The notes beneath the pieces are model-generated. The model was not told the origin of the DNA. It did no database searches and was given only the letters and a program-made list of their open reading frames with translations. A stretch of DNA of 34,093 nt from Pseudonocardia sp. (GTDB lineage Bacteria; Actinomycetota; Actinomycetes; Mycobacteriales; Pseudonocardiaceae). Shown here piece after piece: positions 15,788 through 23,654 of the stretch. Within the stretch, counting starts at the first letter, position 1, and each line of letters begins with the position of its first letter. Both the position numbers and the translations under genes were made by a program. The stretch is from contig JAKDNL010000012.1 of the NCBI GenBank assembly GCA_030451825.1, positions 1 to 34,093 on the forward strand, in the 5' to 3' direction.

Positions 15788-16647
15788 CGGGGGCCTGCGG
15801 GGTTCGGCTGGTCTGTCGGGGTCCAGACGCCGGTGGCCGCGGTGACTCGGGCGTAGTCGGCGAAGTCCCGCGCCGGCCGTCCCAGGACGCGCACGACGCC
15901 GTCGGCCACCTCGGCGTTGCGTCCGTCGAGCACGGTGCCGAACACCTCGGCGAGGAAGTCGATGATGTCCTGGGCGACGACACCCGCGGCGAGGCCGGCG
16001 GCGAAGTCCTCGGGCGCGACGCGGGTGTAGGCGATGTCGCGGCCGGTGGCCTCGGCGATGGTGGCGGTCGCCTCGGCGAACGTCAGTGCGCGGGGGCCGG
16101 TCAGCTCATGGACGTCGCCGACGTGGCCGTCCTCGGTGAGGACCGTAGCGGCGACATCGGCGATGTCATCGGCGTCGCTGAACGGCTCGCCCACGTCCCC
16201 GCCCGGCAGCATGACCTCCCCGGCCAGGATGGGATCGAGTAGGTAGCCCTCGCTGAAGTTCTGGTTGAAGAAGCTGGCCCGCAGGATGGTCCAGTCGGCG
16301 CCCGAGGACATGAGGATCTTCTCGCAGGCCTGGGCCTTCTCCTCGCCCCGTCCTGACAGCAGCACCAGCCGACGGGTCCCCGCCGCCAGCGCCGCCTCCA
16401 CGACCCCGGCAATCGCGTCGGCCGGGTTGGGCACGACCAGGTCCGGCACGTAGGTGTAGGCGGCCTCGGCGTCTCCGAACACCGGCCCCCAAGTCGAGGG
16501 CTGATCCCAGTCGAAGGGCAGCCCGGCCGCCCGGGAGCCGATCCGCACCGGGATGTTGCGGCGCGTCAGACGCTCGACGAGGCGACGCCCGATCGTGCCG
16601 GTCCCGCCCAGGACGATCGTCGGTCGGTGGCGAGCGGTCTGCGTCAT
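15784..16647 (-). CDS. NmrA/SDR-like NAD(P)H-binding protein
   Basis: The protein has 287 residues. An N-terminal GGTGTIG motif (14-20) is followed by the atypical SDR pattern of the NmrA-like family: short strands, VLLSGRGEE, then WTILRASFFNQNFSEGYL. These proteins bind NAD(P) and act either as redox sensors or as reductases such as azoreductase-like quinone enzymes. I chose ATG 16647, with GAGGA about 6 bp upstream. It is divergent from a LysR gene across a 130-bp region with inverted repeats and is coupled to the DUF1772-like gene. NmrA plus DUF1772 next to a LysR suggests handling of a quinone or polyketide-like compound; this is inference. Confidence 0.87.
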   Translation of the reverse strand: MTQTARHRPTIVLGGTGTIGRRLVERLTRRNIPVRIGSRAAGLPFDWDQPSTWGPVFGDAEAAYTYVPDLVVPNPADAIAGVVEAALAAGTRRLVLLSGRGEEKAQACEKILMSSGADWTILRASFFNQNFSEGYLLDPILAGEVMLPGGDVGEPFSDADDIADVAATVLTEDGHVGDVHELTGPRALTFAEATATIAEATGRDIAYTRVAPEDFAAGLAAGVVAQDIIDFLAEVFGTVLDGRNAEVADGVVRVLGRPARDFADYARVTAATGVWTPTDQPNPAGPR

Positions 16648-16724
16648 GTCGGTCCTCGTCGACGTGGCGGGCTGGTCTGGCCACGATCGGCGCGACGGCG
16701 GTGGCGAACAACGGCGGAGTGCGC

Positions 16725-16749
16725 AACGATCGTTAACCGAGAGGTTCAC
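16725..16749. promoter_or_regulatory. Candidate LysR binding region: two overlapping inverted repeats
   Basis: AACGATCGTT (16725-16734) is a perfect 10-bp palindrome. It overlaps a second inverted repeat, GTTAACC (16732-16738) and GGTTCAC (16743-16749), with one mismatch and a 4-bp spacer. Both are in the intergenic space between the NmrA-like gene (start 16647) and LysR (start 16778), ending about 30 bp before the LysR start. The role is inferred from position. Confidence 0.5.
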
Positions 16750-16777
16750 GAACGGGCGGGGCGGCGGTCGAGCGACA

Positions 16778-17683
16778 GTGGAGCAGCGCGACATCGAGAT
16801 CTTCCTGACGCTCGCCGACGAGCTGCACTTCGGCCGGGCGGCGGAACGGCTCCACGTGTCCACCGCCCGGGTCAGTCAGACGATCAAGACGCTGGAACGG
16901 CGCTTCGGCGCGCCCCTGTTCGAGCGCACCAGCCGTCGAGTGGAGCTGACCCCGATCGGTCAACGCCTCGGTGACGAGTTGCGGCCCGCCTACCAGCAGA
17001 TCCAGGACGCCATCGACCGGGCGACGGCGGCCGGCCGCGGCGTCCGCGGGACGCTGCGGGTCGGGTTCGTCGGCCCCGCCACCGCCCAGCTCGTCCTCGA
17101 GGTGGCCGAGGCCTTCCGGGTCGAGCACCCCGACTGCGAGGTCTCGTTCCACGAGAAGCAGTTCGGCGTGGGCCTCGGTCCACTCCGCGGCGGCGAGTTC
17201 GACATGGTTCTCGCCGCGGTGCCCGTCTTTGGCGCCCGCGAAGCGGACCTCACCGGCGGCACGGTCCTGTTCGAGGAGGACCAGCTGCTGGCCGTGTCGG
17301 CCCGGCACCCGTTCGCCCGTCGACAGTCGGTGTCATTCGCCGAGCTCGCCGCCACCAAGGTCCTTCGCCCGCTGCCGGCGGTCCCCGACTACTGGGACCG
17401 GGCGCTCGTCCCCCAGCACACGCCCGACGGCCGGCCGGTCGACCGGGGGCCCACGTTCGGCACGGTCCAGGAGATGCTCGCCGTCGTCGGCGCCGGCTTC
17501 GGCACCTATCCGGTGCCGGCCCAAGCCACGAGCGACCACGCCCGCCCCGCCGTCGCCTACGTGCCCATTCACGACGCCCCGCCCTACCGATGGCGTTTCG
17601 TCTGGCTCTCCGCCACCGAGACCGCCACGATCCGGGCCTTCGACCGGGCCGCCGCCACCCCGGCAACAGCCCGCAGGACCTGA
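16778..17683 (+). CDS. LysR-family transcriptional regulator
   Basis: The protein has 301 residues from GTG 16778. The HTH reads FLTLADELHFGRAAERLHVS, then ARVSQTIKTLERRFGAPLFERTSR, which is diagnostic. The effector domain begins near residue 90 (LRVGFVGPATAQ). The frame is open for 75 codons upstream, but that part is not conserved-looking and overlaps the promoter region, so I start at the GTG. Its stop overlaps the start of the alpha/beta hydrolase (TGATG, 17681-17685), so both are on one transcript. It faces the NmrA-DUF1772 pair and probably controls that and its own operon. Confidence 0.92.
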   Translation: MEQRDIEIFLTLADELHFGRAAERLHVSTARVSQTIKTLERRFGAPLFERTSRRVELTPIGQRLGDELRPAYQQIQDAIDRATAAGRGVRGTLRVGFVGPATAQLVLEVAEAFRVEHPDCEVSFHEKQFGVGLGPLRGGEFDMVLAAVPVFGAREADLTGGTVLFEEDQLLAVSARHPFARRQSVSFAELAATKVLRPLPAVPDYWDRALVPQHTPDGRPVDRGPTFGTVQEMLAVVGAGFGTYPVPAQATSDHARPAVAYVPIHDAPPYRWRFVWLSATETATIRAFDRAAATPATARRT

Positions 17684-18600
17684 TGCGCGCACCCGGACCC
17701 AGGCCCAAGCGCCGCGTCGGCCATTTCCGCACCCCACAGGGCCGCAAGGCCTACGTCGAGGCCTACACCGCGACCCTCGACCTCCTGCCCGAGGCCCCCG
17801 AGACCCGCGATGTCGCGACCGGCCTCGGCACCGTCCGAGCCTGCGTCTGGGCCAACGACAAGCACGCTGGCCGCACCCCCGTGGTGCTGCTGCCGGGCCG
17901 GGCCAGCGGCGCGCCGATGTGGCGCGACAACCTGCCCGACCTCATCGCCCACCGCACGGTGTATGCCTTCGACGCGCTCGGCGACGCCGGCCTGTCGGAG
18001 CAGACGATCCCGTTGCGCGACATGGCTGACCAGGCCCAGTGGGTCGAGCAGGCGATGGCTGGCCTGGGGATCGACCGGGCCCACCTGGTCGGCCATTCCC
18101 AGGGCGGCGGCCTCGCCGCCGCCGTCGCTGTGCGCCACCCGGACCGCCTGGCCAGCCTCACCCTGCTCGAGCCGGTCCTGACGCTGAGCTGGCCGCCGGC
18201 CTGGGTATGGCTCCATCTCATTCCCGCCTCGCTGCCCCTTCTGCCGCAGTCGTGGCGTGAGCACGCCCTGAACAGGATCGGCGGCGTCGCGGACGACGAG
18301 GTCGACCCGAACGATCCCGTGGTCCGCATGATCGCCCTGGCTGCCCGGCACTACAGTTCCGCCGCCCTACCCAACCCCAGCCCGCTGAGCGAGTACGACC
18401 TCACGGGCCTGGCCGTGCCGGTGTACGTGGCGATCGCCAGCGATGACTCCGTGGCCGGCGGCGACGCCGCAGCTCACAGGGCGGCGCTGATCCCGGACGT
18501 GCAGGTGAAGGTCTGGTCCGATACGACGCACTCCCTGCCCATGCAGGTCACCTCCGAGCTGGATGCCGAGTTGGAGGTCTTCTGGGCAGCGCACCCCTAG
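17683..18600 (+). CDS. Alpha/beta hydrolase
   Basis: The protein has 305 residues. The fold markers are VVLLPGRASGAPMWRDNL (oxyanion strand), GHSQGG with nucleophile Ser139, VYVAIASDDSV near the likely acid, and TTHSLPMQ with the catalytic His (~286). The PGRASGAPMW segment in place of HG resembles hydrolases of actinobacterial polyketide or ester metabolism, but no substrate can be named. Its ATG overlaps the LysR stop, so it is co-transcribed. It ends 1 bp before the convergent MFS gene, and both stops lie within a small palindrome. Confidence 0.86.
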   Translation: MRAPGPRPKRRVGHFRTPQGRKAYVEAYTATLDLLPEAPETRDVATGLGTVRACVWANDKHAGRTPVVLLPGRASGAPMWRDNLPDLIAHRTVYAFDALGDAGLSEQTIPLRDMADQAQWVEQAMAGLGIDRAHLVGHSQGGGLAAAVAVRHPDRLASLTLLEPVLTLSWPPAWVWLHLIPASLPLLPQSWREHALNRIGGVADDEVDPNDPVVRMIALAARHYSSAALPNPSPLSEYDLTGLAVPVYVAIASDDSVAGGDAAAHRAALIPDVQVKVWSDTTHSLPMQVTSELDAELEVFWAAHP

Positions 18601-18608
18601 GCTAGGGG
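18594..18608. terminator. Palindrome spanning the stop codons of convergent hydrolase and MFS genes
   Basis: CCCCTAG (18594-18600) and CTAGGGG (18602-18608) are exact inverted repeats around a single base. The two TAG stops form the inner part of the arms. The stem is short, so it may be only a compact junction rather than an efficient terminator. Confidence 0.4.
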
Positions 18609-19888
18609 GCTGCGCTGGCAGTACGTGCCCGCTCGACGTCGCGGTCGTAGCCGGCTCGTGCGGTGAGCAGGACCAGACTGCCGGCCACCATAACCCCGGC
18701 CATCGCGCCGAAGCCGATCGCGAGCGAGCCGGTGATCCCGGACGTCGTCCCGACCAGTGGTGGCCCCGCGGCCGCGCCGAGGGTCGCCAGGATCGTCAGG
18801 ACCCCGAACCCCGCCCCGCGGCCGGTGGCCGGCTGCAGGTCGGCGACGGCGGCGTTGAGGTTCGGGATCGCGGTTGCCATGAGCGCGGTTGCGACGGTGA
18901 AGACGAGCAGCTGTGGGACCAGCGCGGGGACCAGGAGCCCGGCGCCGAGCAGTATCGAGCCGGCCAGCAGCCCGCCACCGCCGACGAGGATCCGGGCGCC
19001 AGGGACCGACCCGGTCCACCGATCCCCGAGACGCGCTCCGAGGATCGTGCCGGCCACGACCCCGACCAGATCGACCACGGGTGTCAGCGCCGCGGCCGTG
19101 GACGTCCCGAGGTCGAACGTGCGCACGTAGTAGCTGACCTGCCAGAACCCGAAGCCCTCCGCGCCGAGGAACAGGACGGTCAGCCCGAGATAGACGTGCC
19201 TGATCGAGGGGTTGCGCAGCAACTCGCGCAGCTGGCCGAGGAACGGGCGAAGCCCCGCGTGCGGCGGCACCTGCTCCGGCGCCCCGGCTGCCCGGTCGAG
19301 CTGCCCGCGCCGGGGCTCCACGAGTCGCCAGCAGGCCGTGGCGACCAGCAGGCCGGGCAGTGCCGCGAGCAGGTACGCGCCGCGCCAGCCGATGGCCTCG
19401 CCCACGACGCCACCGATCACCAGGCCCAGCGATCCGCCCACGAAGAACGCCATGCGGTGGTAGCCGTAGGCCTGTGCGCGGCTGTGTGGCGGGTAGTAGT
19501 CGGCGAGCAGGCTCGCCGTCGCCGGGTCCTCGACGCTCGTGGCGAGGCCCAGTACCGCGCGGGTGGCGCAGAGCATGGCGAAGCCGACCGCGAGGGCGGA
19601 GCCGAGCGTGAGAACCGACCAGACCCCGACGACCACGGCGATCAGGCGCACCCGGCCGACGCGGTCGGCGGCGTAGCCGGCGGGCAGGGCCACGAGTATC
19701 GCCGCCACGGCGCTCACGGCCGGCAGCGCTCCGGCTGCGGCGTCGGAGAAGCCGAGGTCGGCCTGAACCAGCGGGAGTACCCCCGCGGTGATGTTCGACT
19801 CGAGCTGGTCGACGAGCGCCACGAGGATCAGCAGACCCAGCGGCGTCCAGCCGTACGGGGCGGCGCGGCGGGTCCTCATGCCTGCCAT
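18602..19888 (-). CDS. MFS transporter (12-TM type)
   Basis: The protein has 428 residues and about 12 hydrophobic helices. The motif A-like loop GYAADRVGRVRL lies after TM2, and a second-half sequence GARLGDRW is at the matching position. TM1 carries LILVALVDQLESNITAGVLP. I chose ATG 19888 because TAGGA lies 8 bp upstream; an in-frame ATG at 19921 would overlap the P450 gene. It starts 10 bp after the P450 stop, so P450 and transporter form an operon. Inference: export (or uptake) of the P450 product or substrate, controlled by the divergent TetR. Substrate unknown. Confidence 0.92.
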   Translation of the reverse strand: MAGMRTRRAAPYGWTPLGLLILVALVDQLESNITAGVLPLVQADLGFSDAAAGALPAVSAVAAILVALPAGYAADRVGRVRLIAVVVGVWSVLTLGSALAVGFAMLCATRAVLGLATSVEDPATASLLADYYPPHSRAQAYGYHRMAFFVGGSLGLVIGGVVGEAIGWRGAYLLAALPGLLVATACWRLVEPRRGQLDRAAGAPEQVPPHAGLRPFLGQLRELLRNPSIRHVYLGLTVLFLGAEGFGFWQVSYYVRTFDLGTSTAAALTPVVDLVGVVAGTILGARLGDRWTGSVPGARILVGGGGLLAGSILLGAGLLVPALVPQLLVFTVATALMATAIPNLNAAVADLQPATGRGAGFGVLTILATLGAAAGPPLVGTTSGITGSLAIGFGAMAGVMVAGSLVLLTARAGYDRDVERARTASAAP

Positions 19889-19898
19889 CGCTGCGTTC

Positions 19899-21233
19899 CT
19901 ACCGGGCCTGCGCGAGGACACGGGCGCCGCGCGCCGGCGCGAGGGTGCCGTTGCGGATCCGGACCTTCTCGGGTGCCGGGTCGGTGGGCCGCAGCCGCAG
20001 GTGGGCGAGGACCTGCGGGATGACCGCGGTCATCTCCAGCAGGGCGAACTGGCTTCCGGTGCAGTGCCGCCGCCCGCCACCGAACGGGATCCATGCCTGC
20101 GTTGAGAAGGTGTCGGCGAGGAACCGCTCCGGGCGAAAGGCGTGCGGAGCGGGGAACTCGTGGGGGTCGTCATGGAGCAGGGGCGCTGCCGGTGAGACGT
20201 ACCAGCCTGCGGGGATGCGGTAGCCGCCCAGTTCGAGAGGCTCGACGAGGACGCGGGGCATCTCGGCGAACACGGGCCGGGTACGCAGTGTCTCCCTGGC
20301 CACCGCGTCGAGGTAGCGCCCGTCGCCGTCGCCGATGCGGGCGAGCACGTCGGGGTGGCGGACAAGGCGTTCGAAGGCCCAGGCCAGGGCGGTGGCGGTG
20401 GTCTCGTGTCCGGCGACGAGCAGGGTCATCAGGCCGTCGCGCAGCTCCGCATCGCTCATCTCGCTGCCGTGCTCATCACGGGCGGCCAGCAGAGTGGACA
20501 GCACATCGGTGGCGCCGTCGCGGTCTCGCGCCGCGCGCCGGCGAGCGATCTCGTCGTAGAGGATCTCGTCGGTCGCGGCGAGCAGCGCCGAGAACCGGGC
20601 GACGGGGCTGCCCGGCAGCCGGACGAGCGCCCGTTCGAGCCGGCCCCGCGCCGGGGTCGGCAGCAGCGCGAGCAGGCCGCCGCTGTCCGAGGCGGCGAGC
20701 AGCCGCGGCAGCAGCGTCCGCAACCGCTCGACCCGGTCGCTGTCGCGCACCCCCAGGACCACCCGCAGGATCACCTCGAGGGTGATCGCCTGCATCCGGG
20801 GGCGCAGCGCGAACGGCTTGTCGAGTGGCCAGCGGCACGCGTGGTCGGCGGCGATCGCGGCCATCTGCTCGCGGTAGCGCTGGGCGTGGCGGCTGTGGAA
20901 AGCGGGGCCGAGGAAGCGACGCTGCCGGGTCCACGCCTCGCCGTCGAGGCACAGCAGTGAGCGGGGCCCGACCAGCGATTCCAGGAAATCCCGTCGCGCC
21001 TCGCCCGCGCGTCCCACGTCACGGTCGGTGGCGAAGACCCGCCGGGCGAGTTCGGCCGTGCCCACATACACCAGGCCGGGCACACCCACCACACGGGTCG
21101 TGAAGACGTCGCCGTGGCGATGCCGGCACCGGTGAAGGAAGCCGACGGGATCGTGCAGGAGCGCGGCGGTCTGGGCGACGGCGGGTAGGTGCGGTCCTGG
21201 TGGCGTGGTCGTCGTGACGGTGTGCGGTGGCAT
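19899..21233 (-). CDS. Cytochrome P450
   Basis: The protein has 444 residues, a normal bacterial length. The I-helix AGHETT lies at ~274-279, the K-helix ExxR (ETLR) at ~314-317, and the haem loop FGGGRRHCTGSQFA has its axial Cys at ~391. The HxxCxGxxxA pattern and the lack of a membrane anchor fit a soluble class I-type enzyme that would need a separate ferredoxin and reductase; none is encoded nearby. The ATG at 21233 is preceded by GGGAGGTGA, a strong ribosome site. It is divergent from a TetR gene across three tandem 13-bp repeats and is followed 10 bp later by the MFS gene. The relation to CYP families 110/135-138 is a guess. Confidence 0.96.
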   Translation of the reverse strand: MPPHTVTTTTPPGPHLPAVAQTAALLHDPVGFLHRCRHRHGDVFTTRVVGVPGLVYVGTAELARRVFATDRDVGRAGEARRDFLESLVGPRSLLCLDGEAWTRQRRFLGPAFHSRHAQRYREQMAAIAADHACRWPLDKPFALRPRMQAITLEVILRVVLGVRDSDRVERLRTLLPRLLAASDSGGLLALLPTPARGRLERALVRLPGSPVARFSALLAATDEILYDEIARRRAARDRDGATDVLSTLLAARDEHGSEMSDAELRDGLMTLLVAGHETTATALAWAFERLVRHPDVLARIGDGDGRYLDAVARETLRTRPVFAEMPRVLVEPLELGGYRIPAGWYVSPAAPLLHDDPHEFPAPHAFRPERFLADTFSTQAWIPFGGGRRHCTGSQFALLEMTAVIPQVLAHLRLRPTDPAPEKVRIRNGTLAPARGARVLAQAR

Positions 21234-21263
21234 GCGCTCACCTCCCACTCCGATCGTAACGTA

Positions 21264-21302
21264 TGTTAGTGGCAAGTGTTAATGACAGATGTTAATGGCG
21301 CC
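21264..21302. repeat. Three tandem 13-bp direct repeats between P450 and TetR genes (candidate operator)
   Basis: The units start at 21264, 21277 and 21290 and read TGTTAGTGGCAAG, TGTTAATGACAGA and TGTTAATGGCGCC; the first nine to ten bases follow TGTTARTGRC. The spacing is exactly 13 bp. The array is AT-rich relative to its surroundings and occupies the middle of the 83-bp divergent promoter region, ending 14 bp before the TetR ATG. TetR proteins usually bind inverted repeats, so a direct-repeat array is unusual here. Confidence 0.7.
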
Positions 21303-21316
21303 GGTACGCTTGATCC

Positions 21317-21904
21317 ATGGATCAGCGGACGAAGCTCCTCGAGGCGGCGATGATCTGCCTGCAGCAGCGTGGGTACGCCCGCACGACGACCCGGGACATC
21401 GTGGCCGAGGCCGGGGCGCACCTGCCCGCGGTGAACTACTACTTCGGCTCGAAGGAGCGACTGCTCGATGCCGCGATCACCGCAGGGCTGGGTCGGTGGA
21501 TGGACACCACGATGGCCACCGCGCCCTCCGACTCGCCGGCCGGTCCCGCCGCGCTCCTGCGCGACAGTCTCGCCGGGTTCCTCGCCGCGCTCGAGTCCAA
21601 CCGCACAAACGTCGTGGCGGCGGCCGAGGCCTACGCTCAGGTGAGTCGCAGCGAGGAGCTGCGCGAGAGTCTGGCCGCGGAATACCAGCGGGCGGCCGCA
21701 CGGGTCGAGGCTGTCGTCAACGAGACCGAGGGCGACGACGATCCGCTCGACGATCGGGATCGGCGCGGTGTCACGACGGTCCTGCTGGCCCTCTTCGACG
21801 GACTTGCGATCCAGTGGCTCGTCGCCCCCGACCGGAGTCCGGATGCCGAGGACGTCATCCGCTCCCTGGCGATCCTGGGCTCGGTGCTCGCCGACGAGCA
21901 GTGA
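21317..21904 (+). CDS. TetR-family transcriptional regulator (divergent to the P450-MFS operon)
   Basis: The protein has 195 residues. The HTH reads TTTRDIVAEAGAHLPAVNYYFGSKERLL, the classic TetR recognition region, followed by a ligand domain with helices around RTNVVAAAEAYAQVSRSEELR. No ribosome site precedes the ATG at 21317, so a leaderless transcript is possible. It is divergent from the P450 gene and probably represses both the P450-MFS operon and itself through the repeats between them. It is convergent with the next TetR gene, with only 14 bp between the stops. Confidence 0.93.
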   Translation: MDQRTKLLEAAMICLQQRGYARTTTRDIVAEAGAHLPAVNYYFGSKERLLDAAITAGLGRWMDTTMATAPSDSPAGPAALLRDSLAGFLAALESNRTNVVAAAEAYAQVSRSEELRESLAAEYQRAAARVEAVVNETEGDDDPLDDRDRRGVTTVLLALFDGLAIQWLVAPDRSPDAEDVIRSLAILGSVLADEQ

Positions 21905-21918
21905 GACGGGACTGATCC

Positions 21919-22497
21919 TCATGGCTGCTGTGGCATCCCGGGAGTGATCTGTGCGATCAGGTGATCCAGGGCCCGTTGTGCCGGCCGGCCCGTGGCTGCC
22001 ACCTCCGGTAGACCATCGGGGTCAGCGTGGCGCAGGTCCGACCAGCCGAGATAGGCGGCGTAGGCCGTGATCGCGTGCCGCCGGGCGGCCGCGGGCGTCA
22101 GGCCGAGCTCGGTGTAGATCTCGGTCAGGAAGGCGATGCGACACCGGGTCACCCTGCGCAGCACCGGTGCGACGGCTGGGTGCGTGCCGGCGACGATGGT
22201 CGGCTCGAGATCGGGAACCTCGTGTTCGGCCAGGGCCTCGGTGAACAGCCCGCGCAGCCGCTCCCGGGGGTCGGTGACCTCGCGCAACGCAGCGATCATG
22301 TCGGTGGTACAGACCTGCTCCCACAGCTCGAGAGCCGTCGTCACCAGCGCCTCCCGGTCGGCGAAGTGCCAGTAGAAGCTGCCCCGGGTCGCGCCCAGCT
22401 CGCCCGCCAGCGTGTCCACCGCGACCGCGGACGTGCCGCCGCGGGCCATGGTGCGCAGGGCCGCCAGCGTCCAGTCGTGTCTGGTCAGTCGTTTCAT
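21919..22497 (-). CDS. TetR-family transcriptional regulator (divergent to the hemerythrin operon)
   Basis: The protein has 192 residues from ATG 22497. The HTH reads VDTLAGELGATRGSFYWHFADREAL, followed by a C-terminal domain with GLTPAAARRHAITAYAAYLG, which resembles the TetR_C group often paired with small membrane proteins. The in-frame ATG at 22536 lies inside the 40-bp palindrome, so I reject it. No clear ribosome site is present. It is divergent from the DUF3995, WPP-repeat and hemerythrin operon and sits 10 bp from the palindrome, so it very likely controls that operon and itself. Confidence 0.92.
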   Translation of the reverse strand: MKRLTRHDWTLAALRTMARGGTSAVAVDTLAGELGATRGSFYWHFADREALVTTALELWEQVCTTDMIAALREVTDPRERLRGLFTEALAEHEVPDLEPTIVAGTHPAVAPVLRRVTRCRIAFLTEIYTELGLTPAAARRHAITAYAAYLGWSDLRHADPDGLPEVAATGRPAQRALDHLIAQITPGMPQQP

Positions 22498-22506
22498 TGC
22501 CAAACA

Positions 22507-22546
22507 CCATACAGCACCGTACGGTCGTCCGTACATTGCTGTATGG
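22507..22546. promoter_or_regulatory. Candidate TetR operator: near-perfect 40-bp palindrome
   Basis: The outer arms CCATACAGCA (22507-22516) and TGCTGTATGG (22537-22546) are exact 10-bp inverted repeats. The inner arms GTACGG (22519-22524) and CCGTAC (22529-22534) are also exact and share the same centre. Only the two pairs at 22517-22518/22535-22536 and the outer pair of the central TCGT (22525/22528) break the symmetry. It lies between TetR (start 22497) and DUF3995 (start 22566). Its size would suit two TetR dimers. The role is inferred from position and symmetry. Confidence 0.8.
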
Positions 22547-22565
22547 AGGGAACGGAGGGTCTGCC

Positions 22566-23072
22566 GTGCTCAGTGCCATGCGTTGCGCGGTCGTCGTCGA
22601 TGCGGCCGCCCTTCTCGCCGTCGGCGCGCTGCACGCGTCGTGGGCGCTCGGGTCACCGTGGCCTGCGCCCGACATGACCACGCTGGCCCGCAGGGTTGTG
22701 GGCGGCGACGAGATGCCGCCGCCACCGCTGACGGCCGGGGTGGCGGTGCTGCTCGGCGGCGCGGCGGGCGCACTGCTGGTCCGAGAGGGCGTGCTGGGTG
22801 AACCGGTTGCCCGGCTCGCCTCTCGCCCCGGCCTGCGCCGGTTGGTCATCGCCGGCTGCCTGGCTACGGCGGGTGCGCTGCTGGGGCGCGTTATCGGTGG
22901 GCTGGTCGCGCACGCGAGGGTCGTCGATCCGGGCACCGCCGAGTTCGGGTCGTCGGACATGCGCGTCTACGCGCCGATGTGTCTCGCACTCGGCGCCGTG
23001 GCCGCGATGGCACTGCGCCCTCAGCGCCCGCCCGGCGCCGCACCGGCCGCACGCCGTCTTCCGGCGTGCTGA
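22566..23072 (+). CDS. DUF3995-like small integral membrane protein
   Basis: The protein has 168 residues from GTG 22566, chosen for the CGGAGGG site just upstream. It has about four hydrophobic helices. ALHASWALGSPWPAPD in the first and the following loop with a proline run match my recollection of DUF3995: a conserved His and Trp at the end of helix 1. Its function is not known. It is the first gene of the operon, 20 bp after the 40-bp palindrome, and is followed 13 bp later by the membrane-anchored WPP-repeat protein. Confidence 0.75.
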   Translation: MLSAMRCAVVVDAAALLAVGALHASWALGSPWPAPDMTTLARRVVGGDEMPPPPLTAGVAVLLGGAAGALLVREGVLGEPVARLASRPGLRRLVIAGCLATAGALLGRVIGGLVAHARVVDPGTAEFGSSDMRVYAPMCLALGAVAAMALRPQRPPGAAPAARRLPAC

Positions 23073-23085
23073 CGGGAGTGCAGGT

Positions 23086-23598
23086 ATGCGAGTGCTACGC
23101 AGGCGCGCCGCGGCGCTCGGTACGGTCCTGGTCGCGACAGTGGTCGTGGGTATAGGGGCTCTCTCGGCCTACGTCTACCTCGAGTTCATTTCGGTGGTCC
23201 GCTTCACACCCGAACATGGCCAGGTCAGCGTCGCGGTGGACACCGTCCCGGGACTCGGCCCCGTGCTGGTCACGAACAAGGGCTACGCGCTCTACATGTT
23301 CCCGCCCGATGGGCGTCGGCGGGTCACCTGCACCGGCGACTGTGCCACGGCCTGGCCGCCGCTCACCGTGCCCGCGGGCACGGCCGTGTCCGCGGGCCCC
23401 GAGGCGCGGGCCGAGCTACTGGGGACCGCCCCGAATCCCGACGGCGGACGCGTTGCGACCTACGACGGGTGGCCGCTCTACACCTACCTGGGCGACTCCG
23501 ACCCGCTCCGCGCAACCGGGCACGGCGTGGATGCCGACGGCGGCTACTGGTACGTCATGCGCCCCTCCGGCGAGGTCGTCGACACATCCCCGCACTGA
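23086..23598 (+). CDS. Membrane-anchored secreted WPP-repeat protein (COG4315 / PF03640-like)
   Basis: The protein has 170 residues. The N-terminus RVLRRRAAALGTVLVATVVV is basic then hydrophobic, giving a signal-anchor or signal peptide without a lipobox. Two repeats follow. The first has VLVTNKGYALYMFPPDG, then CTGDCATAWPPL; the second has ATYDGWPLYTYLGDSD, then YWYVMRPSGEVV. This is the secreted-repeat architecture of PF03640. The Cys pair (CxGxC) could form a disulfide or bind metal. The family's biochemistry is unknown to me. It is close in sequence to the next gene, suggesting tandem duplication. ATG 23086 has GGGAGTG upstream. Confidence 0.82.
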   Translation: MRVLRRRAAALGTVLVATVVVGIGALSAYVYLEFISVVRFTPEHGQVSVAVDTVPGLGPVLVTNKGYALYMFPPDGRRRVTCTGDCATAWPPLTVPAGTAVSAGPEARAELLGTAPNPDGGRVATYDGWPLYTYLGDSDPLRATGHGVDADGGYWYVMRPSGEVVDTSPH

Positions 23599-23654
23599 CC
23601 CGATGCGCGGCATCCGCCGCCAAAGCTCACCCCGTGACACGCGGAAGGAATCCC

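Noticed and set aside
18563-20023. A 486-codon + strand open frame across the MFS gene
   Set aside because: No family features; it is antisense to a clear MFS transporter with strong helix pattern and a ribosome site.
21264-21302. The 13-bp repeats considered as replication iterons
   Set aside because: Only three units, no replication initiator nearby, and they sit exactly in a divergent promoter.
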